Shown one piece after another: positions 55,197-64,000 of a DNA stretch of 64,000 bases; positions within the stretch are counted from its first letter, which is position 1, and every line of letters begins with the position of its first letter. The stretch spans positions 10,366,010 to 10,430,009 of the forward strand of contig OY986972.1 in assembly GCA_963920575.1 (NCBI GenBank). The letters are read 5' to 3'. The notes below the pieces were generated by a model. It had not been told where the DNA came from. It ran no database searches and saw nothing but the letters and a program-made list of their open reading frames with translations. Both the position numbers and the translations under genes were made by a program. The DNA comes from Narthecium ossifragum. Lineage: Eukaryota; Streptophyta; Magnoliopsida; Dioscoreales; Nartheciaceae.

Positions 55197-55999
55197 GAAG
55201 TGGAGATCGGAGAAGGTCGTCGGAGATGGTTTCCAGGATAGGTCGTCGATGATAGAAGGAAAGGAAATCGAGGTCAATGATGAGAGAAGTGTTTGAGCCA
55301 AGTTTAGAGCAAGATTTGTGAAGAGGTGCAACTGGATTGAGATCGACGGTAGTGGCTTTGTTGATCGTTCGACGGTGGCAAGAGGTGGCGATGGTGGTGG
55401 CTCAGGGACGATGATCGGCTGAGGTGAATCGGGGGAAAGTAGTGAGTATTGTGGGACAACGGGGAGACAGTTAGGAAACTAGTGAGTAGTTTACTTGTTT
55501 TTTTTAGGAATAATATGAGTATCACAATCGCCCACATCCCTCAGGGCCGCCGTCGTCACCCACCAAGGCACCCAGCTGACCGACCCTCCCTTCTTCCTCT
55601 CTCTTCTCTCTATCTTCCCCTGTTCTCCTTCTTCCGTGGCTCCCTTCCCTCTCACTCTGACAGCCTGGGCCTCACGCAGCCTTCGTGCAGGTAGTAGCGG
55701 CCAAAAGCCACCCACTTGCGGCTTCCTACCTCCACCAGTCCGACCACCAGCTCATCGGCCGCCGCCTTGCCAGGCTCTCCTTTCTTTCCTCCATTCTCCT
55801 CCTTCCTCTTTCCTCTTTCCTCTTTCCCTATTCCTCCTCCACCTGGACTCTCTCTTTCCCCACTCCTAGTCCAATTCCGACCCTCCACTTCCTCTTTCCT
55901 CCTTCCCTTCTTCCACCTCTACCCGGACTACTCTTCCTCCTCCTCCCACTCAAACTCATCCTTCTACCCTATAAATCCGGCCACCACCCCTTTTACTTC
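55197..55999. other. spacer between hAT and the right Tat/Ogre-like element
   Basis: 55205-55540 continues the pre-insertion sequence of 51281-51636. 55540-55990 is GC- then strongly CT-rich; its open frames are low-complexity Pro/Ser/Leu shadows on both strands. No gene recognised. Confidence 0.35.
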
Positions 56000-56799
56000 T
56001 GTTAGCCAAAATAATGGTTAACCAATCAATGGTTGACATATCAGCTTAATAAAAATGACCGATGACCTTTCCAATCGAACTGGATGATTATATTATATAA
56101 TCTGCAAGAAGCCATAGACCAAATGAAGAAAGACAAGAGAAACATTGGCCATGGGTGATGATGATCTATAGAGAAAAGAAGCATTGGCCATGGGCGATGA
56201 TGATCTGTACACAAAAGAAGCATCGGCCAAGAAGAATGACATAACAACTTAAAAAAGATTATCGACCAAAATTAGGACCTGGTAACACAAGGAAAGCTCA
56301 TCGCCCTGATGCAACCGTCATCGATCAAACCGTGACGTGGAGAAATGCGGAAACATCGCAGAACGTGGGACACGACGCTCATCGAGAGTGAAAGATGAAA
56401 GATAGTGGAGAACGTGCTGAGTGGAAGTTACCAGACAGTTTAACCGCTTAAGTATAAATAATCTTCTCTTTCACTGTGTAATCTCTCTCACAAACCAAAT
56501 CAAGAACCTACGAGCTTGATGTTCTATTTCAATATGTTTCTTATTCCTTTGAGTTAATTTATTTAATGAAATGAGTACGTTTCTTTTAATCTTTATTCTT
56601 TCTCTTAGCATAAAGTAGTTTCTATTACTGTTCTTAGGTAGATCCTATAGGCTTAGATCTTTATGATGCTTTCTTTATTTTTTTCTTTAGATAGTTTCAT
56701 TTAAATGTTCATTATTTAATCTTTAACTTCTTTTAATTAGATTACAGTAGGTTTAACTTACCTTTTCCTTGATTTAGTAATTTAGGATGATCTTTACTG
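56000..56799 (+). repeat. 5' LTR of the right Tat/Ogre-like element (part left of the foldback insertion)
   Basis: Start shared with the left element's LTR. A repeated 'GAAGCATTGGCCATGGGCGATGATGATCT' unit occurs two to three times at 56130-56225. TATA box at 56453-56460. The U5-like AT-rich part ends at the insertion point. The segment 56690-56760 recurs as a direct copy at 61672-61742, so the LTR had an internal duplication of roughly 100 bp around the insertion site. Confidence 0.65.
56453..56460 (+). promoter_or_regulatory. TATA box of the right Tat/Ogre-like LTR
   Basis: TATAAATA in CTTAAGTATAAATAATCTTC, counterpart of the minus-strand box at 1588. Confidence 0.55.
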
Positions 56800-57114
56800 G
56801 TATTATTTTCTTTTTAAATCCACTTGTCTTTCGATTTGTCAATCGATGGACACTTTCGTGTTTGTTTACAAAGCAGACCAAATTCATAAATTTGATACCA
56901 AAATACTCTTCGTCAACTCTCTCTCATCATTTAATGCCACCTTACACGATCACGAGAGACAGAAAGTTGTGACAGCGTCTATCTTCTTCTCTCTCTTCCC
57001 GTCGTTCATATCACTCTATCTCCCTCCACACACTATCTCTCTTACAGTGGGTGTCACCGTACTGTAATATAGAGTCCGAGGTTGCCGTCGACTCGGCGTC
57101 CGGTTGGACAGAGG

Positions 57115-58565
57115 TGATGAGTGCATGAAAGTGCACTCTGAACAGTCTTATAACCATCTCAATTGCTAGATTATTATCCTTAATCAACATCTTTATTACT
57201 ATTTTTATATCTATATGTTGCTTCACATAGTTGTCTGGAAAATGCAGGAAAAAGGAGCAAAGAAGCTGAAAAGATTACATGGATCAACTTGAAAGATTAA
57301 ACGGTACCTTCTCATGAAGAACCAGATGATGTGACATATATGGTTGGAAAGCTCTTGAAGTCTAATTTCTGGAGAACTTTATGGTTCGTGATTCCGAGTT
57401 TCCTAGAGGAAGTTACCGTAATTTTAGTACCAATGGCGTAGTCTGGATGGCAAAACGGTAAATACTCAGGACAGGAAGATCGATCCTTCTCCCTAGTAGG
57501 ATCGATCCTTCTACAGGAGATTTGACAAAATGCATACTTTTCAGATGATCTCAGTAGGATCGATCCTACTATCCATCCTACTGAGCAGGATCGATCCTAC
57601 ACCCATGGAAGGATCGATCCGACTCGGGCGTAGCCAGAAATTGAAGATTTTGATGCAACAAATCGATCCTACTGTCCTAGTGAAGAAAATCAACGGTTTA
57701 GATCTAATCAAAGGATGGAGACACTTAAGGCTATAAATAAAACTCTTTCTAGGGTTTGATGGGGGCTTTTTGGCAGCGTTTGGAGGAGAGGAGACCGGTT
57801 CCAGGCTTGGTTTTCTTTTCTTTTTCTCATCTTATTTCCTCTTTATTTCTTCATTAGTTTTGCTGCCCTCATGACGAACATGAGTGGCTAGTTTCTTCTC
57901 AAAGGTACCGATGTAGCCTAACTGAATCATTCTATGTTATTGGATCATGATTATTTAATTAGATTATTTTCCTTGTTTCATTCATTATTATAACTGAGAT
58001 CTTAAATACATTTATCTGACTAATAGAAGTATTATAGATTGTTTTATGTGAGATTGGGCGAGGGTTCATTCTCTAATCTTGCATGATCTATGAATGAATG
58101 AGTTTATGTCAAAGCCGGGTTCAAGCTAAGACTATTCTTGGTTCAGGATTGTTTTTCAGAGCTTAATGGATTCTTAGTTAACACTTAGTTATGGGTTTAT
58201 TAGCTAGGATTAATTGAGGTTACTTGGTGAAGACCGCGGCCGAACGGATGATCATGCCGAAAGAACGAACCTTTGGAATTAAACTGAGATCTTGATTGAT
58301 TCAATGCATAGAATGAGGATGTTATGGTGAAATCGGAACCTTAATATTCATCCATCATATTTCTATCGTTTTCTTATTTCATTATTAGATCATCTATTTT
58401 CGAGACTTTATATTTCTTATTTTCCCTTCCTTATTTTCTTTCTTTTCTGTTCTTTAGCATTTTACTCTAATAATCTCTACAAATCTCTGTGGATACGATA
58501 CTCATCTTGCTGCTATATTGATCACACCGATTCGTATACTTGTGAGATATAAAATTTATTCATCA
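57115..58565 (+). repeat. Athila-type solo LTR with AGAGG target duplication, inside the foldback element
   Basis: 1451 bp from TGATGAGTGCATGAAAG to TTTATTCATCA, flanked by AGAGG on both sides (57110-57114 and 58566-58570). Same family as 17461-18947 and 10874-11624. TATA box at 57732-57739; AGGATCGATCCT motif cluster 57475-57670. It splits the left arm of the foldback element exactly, so it inserted after it. Confidence 0.9.
57732..57739 (+). promoter_or_regulatory. TATA box of the Athila-type solo LTR
   Basis: TATAAATA in AAGGCTATAAATAAAACTC, about 617 bases into the LTR and just downstream of the GATCGATC cluster. Confidence 0.55.
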
Positions 58566-58917
58566 AGAGGCGGCCGTCGCCATCGCCGTCACCTATTAGT
58601 GAGAGGGAAGGGGGATGCAGGAGGATGGAGGAAGGAAGAAACTGTTATAGAAGAGAGAGAGAGAGCGAAGGAGGAAGAGAGTGGTAGAGAGTCGAGGGAG
58701 AGATTGGAGGGAGAGAGATTGGATGTATTCTATTATTTTATACGAATTCCTTCATTTTGTGACAAAAATACTTCCATATTTCAAAGAATTTCTTCATTAT
58801 TTTCTTTATTATTCCGCTTTATGTCATAAAGAGAGGGAGTGAGGCTGCGGGAAGAAGGAGGAAAGAGGAAATTGTTAAGGAAGAGAGAGAGTGAGTGAAG
58901 AAGATAGTGGGAGAAAG

Positions 58918-59035
58918 GAAGGAATCCTTCAATTTTTAAGTGAGAAATCCTTCAATTTTTAAGTGAGGAATCATTCAATTTTTAAGTGATGAATCCTTCA
59001 ATTTTTAAGTGAGAAATCCTTTAATTTTTAATGAA
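58918..59035 (+). repeat. 22-bp minisatellite, left arm
   Basis: About five copies of CTTCAATTTTTAAGTGAGAA-type units (22-23 bp), diverging at the last copy. Confidence 0.8.
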
Positions 59036-59074
59036 TACTTCAAGGAAGTGAGTGAAAGAGATTGGGTGGAGAGA

Positions 59075-59560
59075 GGGAGGTCGGAGAGAGAGAGGTCGGG
59101 TGAAGAGAGGGAGGTTGTAATGGATTTATATCTCAAACTTTAGAGAGAGAGTGGATGCAAAGAGAGGGAGCGAGAGTGGGAAAGGAGAGAGTAGATGGAG
59201 AGAGAGATCGGCTGGAGAGAGTGGGGGAGACAGAGGGAGGGAGGGAGAGTGGATGGAGAGAGAGTGGGAAAGGAGGGAGTGGATGGAGAGAGAGATGGGC
59301 TAGAGAGAGGGGGTGAGAGTGGATGGAGAGAGAGTGGGAAAGGAGAGAGGAGAGAGTGGATGGAGGGAGAGAGAGATCGGCTGGAGAGAGAGGGGGCAGA
59401 AGAGAGAGAGAGAGGGGGGAGAGAGAGTCGGTGGAGAGAGAGAAGACCAGATAGAGAGAGAAAGATCAGGTGAGAGAGAGAGAGAGAGTGAATGGAGAGA
59501 GATAGATGAATGGAGAGAGAGAGAGTCGATGGAGAGAGAGAATATGGGCTAAGTAAAGAA
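59075..59560 (+). repeat. GA-rich tract, left arm
   Basis: Nearly 500 bases dominated by GAGAGAG with interspersed TGGATGGAGAGAGAG and GATCGGCTGGAGAG units. All open frames here are simple-sequence artefacts. Confidence 0.85.
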
Positions 59561-59569
59561 TTCCTCACA

Positions 59570-59770
59570 TAAGTAGGAAATTCATAGAATAAGTAAGGAA
59601 TTCATAGGCTAAGTAAGAGTAAGGAATTCCTTAGTTATGCAAGGAATTCCTTACTTAGACTATAAATTCCTTACTCTTACTTAGCCTATGAATTCCTTAC
59701 TTATCCCATGAATTCCCTACTTATGCGAGAAATTCCTTACTTAGCCTATGAATTCCTCGCATAACTAAAG
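59570..59770. repeat. central palindromic block of the foldback element
   Basis: Repeats of AAGGAATTC(C/A)TTA(C/G) and AAGTAAGGAATTCATAGGCT in both orientations. The symmetry centre is near 59640-59665. Confidence 0.7.
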
Positions 59771-59774
59771 ATTT

Positions 59775-60169
59775 CCTCTCTCCTCCAGCCTCTCTCTCTC
59801 CTCGACCTCTCTCTCTCCTCCGGCCTCTCTCTCTCCTCGACTCTCTCTCCTCGGCCTCTCTCTCTCCTCCGGCCTCTCCCTCTCCTGTCTCTCTCCTCGA
59901 CTCTCTCTCTCTCCTCGACCTCACTTCCATCCCCGCTCTCTCTCTCCTCGAGCTCTCTCTCTCTCCTCCCGCCTCTCTCTCATCTACTCTCTCACTATCT
60001 CCACCCGATCTCTCTCTCCATCCACACACTCCCACACACACACACTCTCTCTCCTCCAGCCTCTCTCTCTCCACCCATCTTTCTCTCTCCTCCTGCCTCT
60101 CTCTCTCCTCCGCACACTCTCTCTCCACCGATCTTTCTCTCTCCTCCGCACTCTCTCTGTGTCACGCCT

Positions 60170-60211
<42 letters not shown>

Positions 60212-60580
60212 GCCCTTCGCTCTCTCTCCCTCTTCCGCCCCCTCGCTCTCTCTCTCTCACTTCCGCCCCCTCTCTCTCTTCCGCCCCCTCGCTCTCTCTC
60301 TCTTTCGCCTCCTCTCCTCTCTCTCTCTCCCGCCGGCCTCTCTCTCTCTCACTTATCTCTCTCTCTCTCTCCGGCCCCCACTCTCTCTCCCACCTCTATC
60401 TCTCTCTCTTCCGCCCCCCCCTCTCTCCCACCTCTATCTCTCTCTCTCTCTTCCGCCTCCACTCGATCTCCCACCTCTATCTCTGTCCCTCTCCACCCCC
60501 CCCACACTATCTCCCACCTCTCTCTCCCACCCCCACTCTCTCTCTCCCTCTCTCTCTTCCCGCCGACTCTCTCTCTCCCC

Positions 60581-60623
<43 letters not shown>

Positions 60624-60860
60624 GCCTCCACTCTCTCTCCATCGAGCCGGATCTCCCTCCCTCTCTCCAGCCCATCTCTCTCTCTCCCTCCCTCTCTCTC
60701 CCACTCTCTCTCCAGCGGATCTCTCTCCATCCACTCTCTCTCTAAAGCTTGAGAGTTAAATCCATTACAACCTCCCTCTCTCCATCCGATCTCTTTCTCT
60801 CACCTCCTCGTTCTCACTCCAACCTCCATTTCTCCACCCAACCTCCATCTCTCCTCTTCC
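59775..60860. repeat. CT-rich tract, right arm
   Basis: About 1.1 kb of CTCTCTCTC with CTCCGGCCTCT, CTTCCGCC and CTCGACCTCTCT interruptions, including about 30 uninterrupted CT dinucleotides in two runs (60172-60208; 60586-60622). It is about twice as long as the GA tract of the left arm. Confidence 0.85.
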
Positions 60861-60864
60861 TTAA

Positions 60865-61008
60865 AGTATTCATTAAAAATTGAAGGATTCCTCACTTAAA
60901 AATTGAAGGATTCCTCACCAAAATTGAAGGATTCCTCAATTAAAAATTGAAGGATTCCTCAATTAAAAATTGAAGGATTCCTCACTTAAAAATTGAAGGA
61001 TTCCTTCC
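60865..61008 (-). repeat. 22-bp minisatellite, right arm (inverted)
   Basis: Six copies of TTAAAAATTGAAGGATTCCT-type units, the reverse complement of the left-arm minisatellite. Copy number differs from the left arm. Confidence 0.8.
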
Positions 61009-61663
61009 TTTTCCCACTATTCTCCTCACTCGCTCTCTCTCTTCCTTAACAATTTCTTCTTTCCTCCCTCTTCCCGCAGCCTCCCTCCCTCTCTTTATGA
61101 CACAAAGAGGAACAATAAAGAAAATAATGAAAGAATTCTTCGAAATATGGAAGTATTTCATCAAAAATTGAAGGAATTCAAAAAATGGAATACATCCACT
61201 CTCTCTCCCTCCAATCTCTCCCTCCACTCTCTCCCGCTTTCTCTCTTCTGTAACAATTTCTTCCTCCCTCCCTCTTCCTGCAGCCCCCTTCCCTCTCTCT
61301 CCAATAGGTGATAGTGACGGTGACGGCGACGGCGACGGTCGCCTCTCTCCCACCGGACGCCGAGTCGACAGCAATCTCGGACTCTATATTATAATACGGC
61401 GACAACCACTGCAAGAGAGAGTGTGTGGAGGGAGATAGAGTGATATCTACGAAGGGGAGAGAGAGAAGAAGATAGACGATGTCACACATTTCTCTCTTGT
61501 GCTTGTGTCAGGTGGCATTAAATGATGAGAGAGAGTTGACAAATGGGGTATTTTGGTCCCGAATTTATGAATTTGGCCTGCTTTATAAACAAACACGAAA
61601 GTGTCCCTCGATTGACAAATTGAAAGACAAGTGGATTTAAAAAGAAAATAATACTCTTTACTG

Positions 61664-61785
61664 CTTTCTAGATTACTTTAATTTAAATGTTCATTATTTA
61701 ATCTTTAACGTCTTTTAATTAGATTACAGTAGGTTCAACTTAATCCGGGGAAAAGTTCAAACAATCATCGGCCAATAATGATTGA
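61664..61785 (+). repeat. resumed Tat/Ogre LTR or leader sequence after the foldback element
   Basis: 61672-61742 repeats 56690-56760 in direct orientation with few mismatches. At 61743 similarity to the left-hand relative's LTR end is lost and gag-like sequence follows within 45 bases. Confidence 0.5.
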
Positions 61786-62973
61786 CAATGGACCAAGACC
61801 AATAGTCTGGGGATACCACATGCACAAGGTGATGTATTTACACTGATGGGGATACCAAATAATGGTGTATCTCTTAATCCGGGGATACCAATTAGTGGTG
61901 CACCTCCTAACAATCCAATTAATCATGTTCCTCTTAATGGTCCAAATAATGGCCCCTTCAATGGCCAAAATGTCGGCCAACACAGTAACATAGGTGGTCA
62001 AAATAATGTACCATGGAATGGCCAAAATACTTTTGGGCAAGTAGGTCGGCAGAATCCTAGGCCGATGGGAAATAATTTCAACAACCAGAGAATGGGCGAT
62101 ATCCCTTACCAAAATTATTATCGACCACATGATGGACCTCAAAATAATGCTCGACCACCAAATGATCAATATGAACAAGTGTACTATAATCCTATTTATA
62201 ACCTAGTCGATGTTCTAATAGAGCAAGTGGCTGAGATATTACAATAACAAATGGGTTTTGGACGACCAGCTACTCGTCCAACTTATAGAAAACCTTATCC
62301 TGATTGGGCCGATCAGATGTATCCATTTCCTACAAACTATAAAGTTCCAGAGTTCACTATGCTCTGTAGTGTAGACAAGACGTCAACCATTGAACATATA
62401 AGAAAATTCTCCATGCAATGTGGAGAAGTGAACGATTATGTCAAACTAAGGTTATTCCCAAGCTCTTTGTCTAGAGTAGCCTTTTCATGGTTCATTAAGT
62501 TGCCATCAAATTATATACAGAATTGACAGCAAATGGAACATGATTTCCATTCACAATTTTATAAGACAGAACCAAAAATCACAATGGCCGATTTAGCTTA
62601 ATTGAGACAGCGGCCAGATCTGGATGTGGAATCGTTCTAACAAAGGTTTAAGAGAGTGAGGAGTCGATGCTTTAGCGCTTTACCTGAGAGGGAGTTTGTT
62701 AAAATCGCTCAAAGTGGATTAGCCTTTGAGCTTAAGAAAAAATTCCAAAATAGAGATTTTATCGACCTCTTTCAATTCCAAACTAGCGCCATACGCTATG
62801 AGCAATTATTAAGAGAAGAGGATCAAATGAAATCATCCTCACGAGGAACATATTATAAAGATTTGAACTATGATGTTCATCAGGTCGAGGAAACTGGTCA
62901 AGAATGTCCATATATGGACGATGTTTGTTTGGCTGAGTTGTTAAAAGGCCGACCATATACTTGCAAGGCTTGA
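61786..62973 (+). pseudogene. Tat/Ogre-like gag, four in-frame stops
   Basis: One frame runs from 61786 with stops at 62245, 62524, 62599 and 62638 before the final TGA at 62971. First part: Asn/Pro/Gly-rich (GIPNNGVSLNPGIP..., VGQHSNIGGQNN). Then KPYPDWADQMYPFPTNYKVPEFTM, IEHIRKFSMQCGEVNDYVKLRLFPSSLSRVAFSWFIKLP, the core retrotransposon gag domain (PF03732), FKRVRSRCFSALPEREFVKIAQSGL, and HQVEETGQECPYMDDVCLAELL. The order and composition match gag of the Tat/Ogre group. Stops are TAA and TGA where Gln or Trp codons are usual (N*QQM, A*LRQ, F*QRF), consistent with C-to-T or G-to-A decay. Confidence 0.75.
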
Positions 62974-64000
62974 GCGAGAGCTTAAGAATAAGGAAGTAGC
63001 TAAGGACAATAAACGTCAATTAAGAAAGTTTTCATTTGATATTTCAATGGTCGATCAAATTTTTGATCAACTATTGAAAGATAAACAAATCAAACTAACT
63101 GATGGACATGTTATGTCAAACCTTGATCAACTTAAGGGTAAAAGATATTGTAAATGGCATAATGCTTGGTCTCATCACACTAACGTTTTTTTATTTTTCG
63201 TAATGTCTTGCATGATGCTATTAATTCTGGCAATATCAGCGTTCCTTCTCGGGATGAGGGTACGCAGGTTGACACCGATCCCTTTCCAAATAAAGTGGAA
63301 GCCGCGATGGTGTTAACTGAAATAGCAAACTTCAAATTGCCAAAGTTTACGATTGTGATCGATGAGGCCCAGAACGATGATCGTCTAGGAGTGTTCACAA
63401 GACTTGGCAAGAATAAGGGTAAGGGGCCTATGGAGATGGGACAACACCTATGTCCAAGATGCTAGAAGGACGTTCATCGTCCAGTGGTATGGACCAAATA
63501 GATGGTACAATACATCTTTACCACTCGTCAACGGATACCTATTGAGGAGATGACTCAGACTCAATACCGGAGATATCAGAAGAAGTATGGCCAGATGATG
63601 AGGGCTAAGAAAATTCAAGAGAGTAGCAAGGAGCAGACCGACAATACTGTGGAGGAGTTTGAGGAGAACACTGCCGGTTCTAAGGCAAAAGGAACTTCAA
63701 AGAGTAAGTTTTATCGCCCAAAGAAGGACGATGACGATGGTGATGAAGGTAATCATATGATTCTATTTGGTACACTGCCGTCAGTTATCGTCAACAATTA
63801 CATCCATCCAAGCAGACTTGGACAACAGTGTCACCTCTTTGATCAACGATGGCGTTGACCAATCACCAGCGGTCTTGGTAACCGATGAAGAAGAGGAAGA
63901 GTATGTAGAGGTTGAAGAGAGGATTGACATCACAGCAGAAGCCCGTAAGAGGGGTATTTCTACTGAGAGATTATTACGTCAACTCTATGAAGATGGTAAT
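62974..64000 (+). pseudogene. Tat/Ogre-like gag tail and pre-protease region, frame-shifted, open to the right edge
   Basis: After a shift the next frame reads RKFSFDISMVDQIFDQLLKDKQIKLTDGH and GKRYCKWHNAWSHHTN, the conserved Cys/His block of Ogre/Tat gag-pol junctions. A further shift near 63200 gives MHDAINSGNISVPSRDEGTQVDTDPFPNKVEAA and, from 63502, PIEEMTQTQYRRYQKKYGQMMRAKK with an acidic-basic linker. A last shift near 63810 leads to SPAVLVTDEEEEEYVEVEERIDITAEARKRGISTERLLRQLYED at the edge. Protease is expected beyond base 64000. Confidence 0.65.

Larger units (their letters stand above)
56800..61654. mobile_element. foldback Mutator-like element with kilobase-long inverted arms and 9-bp target duplication
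   Basis: Both ends read inward GTATTATTTTCTTTTTAAAT (right end in reverse complement), flanked by a perfect 9-bp duplication TCTTTACTG (56791-56799 and 61655-61663), the size typical of Mutator-like elements. The left arm runs 56800-57109, is interrupted by a solo LTR, and continues 58571 to about 59600. The right arm runs about 59700-61654 and is its reverse complement in block order: terminal 300 bp, CGTCGACTCGGCGTCCGG, CACCTATT...GAG, CTTTATGTCATAAAGAG, a 22-bp minisatellite, (GA)n/(CT)n tracts, and a GGAATTCCTTAC-rich centre. No transposase; all open frames are low-complexity. It must depend on enzymes supplied elsewhere. Confidence 0.8.
56000..64000 (+). mobile_element. Tat/Ogre-like Ty3 retrotransposon, 5' part, with nested insertions (runs off right edge)
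   Basis: The LTR starts TGTTAGCCAAAATAATGG at 56000, is interrupted at 56800 by a foldback element, and resumes at 61664. Gag-like sequence starts at 61786 and continues to the right edge. Unlike the left-hand relative, no CTAACA LTR end and no TGGCACGCCCGG primer site are found before gag, so a deletion removed the LTR end, primer site and gag start. ACTTC (55995-55999) is the outer flank. Confidence 0.7.

Noticed and set aside
54930..56000. CT-rich frames at 55560-56021 as a small secreted Pro-rich protein
   Set aside because: Two frames and the opposite strand are open over the same low-complexity tract; no support for a real gene.
59140..60752. Long open frames on both strands, up to nearly 200 codons
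   Set aside because: They translate GA/CT simple repeats into Glu/Arg or Ser/Leu runs and exist in several frames at once; simple-sequence artefacts of the foldback arms.
58918..61008. Regularly spaced 22-bp repeats as a CRISPR-like array
   Set aside because: The units are contiguous with no unique spacers and lie in a plant transposon; a minisatellite.

Overview
The window looks like nuclear DNA from a flowering plant with a large, repeat-rich genome. Almost every recognisable segment is a transposable element of a plant lineage: Ty1/copia, Tat/Ogre-like Ty3, Athila-like Ty3, a chromodomain Ty3 (chromovirus, Tekay-like), a plant hAT transposon, and a Mutator-like foldback element. I found no confident single-copy host gene, no rRNA or tRNA gene and no CRISPR array. 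The species cannot be named from this sequence.

Layout, left to right. 1-2138: 5' part of a Tat/Ogre-like element on the minus strand, with an open gag frame running off the left edge, a primer-binding-like site and a 1.27-kb LTR. 2139-8890: low-complexity spacer, then a copia element with gag and a trace of protease, about 3.3 kb of internal DNA without recognisable pol, and a 3' LTR. 9595-10510: an inverted-repeat element with a GC-rich tandem duplication. 10874-18947: a deleted Athila-type LTR fused to a decayed chromovirus gag-pol (11.6-15.7 kb), the start of its 3' LTR, and a second Athila-type LTR. 20360-23074: a decayed plant-mobile-domain-like gene split by a minus-strand LTR. 23075-26275: a stack of minus-strand LTRs.

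25866-33638 is Athila-like element A (minus). It has a 3' LTR end, a poly-C polypurine tract, an extra acidic ORF with its own TATA-like box and splice acceptor, integrase, RNase H/RT and gag; protease and the front of RT are deleted. Its gag is interrupted by a chromovirus LTR fragment and then by Athila element B (33639 to about 51280, minus). B carries three chromovirus solo LTRs. Two of these have perfect 5-bp target duplications (35592-39693 TGTAT; 47701-49949 GTAAT).

51637-55196 is a complete hAT element (8-bp duplication GAAGTGGA). Its transposase frame is broken by one TGA. 56000-64000 is a second Tat/Ogre-like element (plus strand). Its LTR was hit by a foldback Mutator-like element (56800-61654, 9-bp duplication TCTTTACTG), which was itself hit by an Athila-type solo LTR (57115-58565, duplication AGAGG). 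A decayed gag then runs to the right edge.

The elements act together only as a stratified record of insertion, LTR-LTR recombination and decay. Several stop codons sit where CGA to TGA would be expected, which fits methylated-CpG decay. The most unusual items are the foldback element, the nearly intact hAT transposase, the LTR-like promoter and ORF inside element A, and GATCGATC-type motif clusters shared by LTRs of unrelated lineages.
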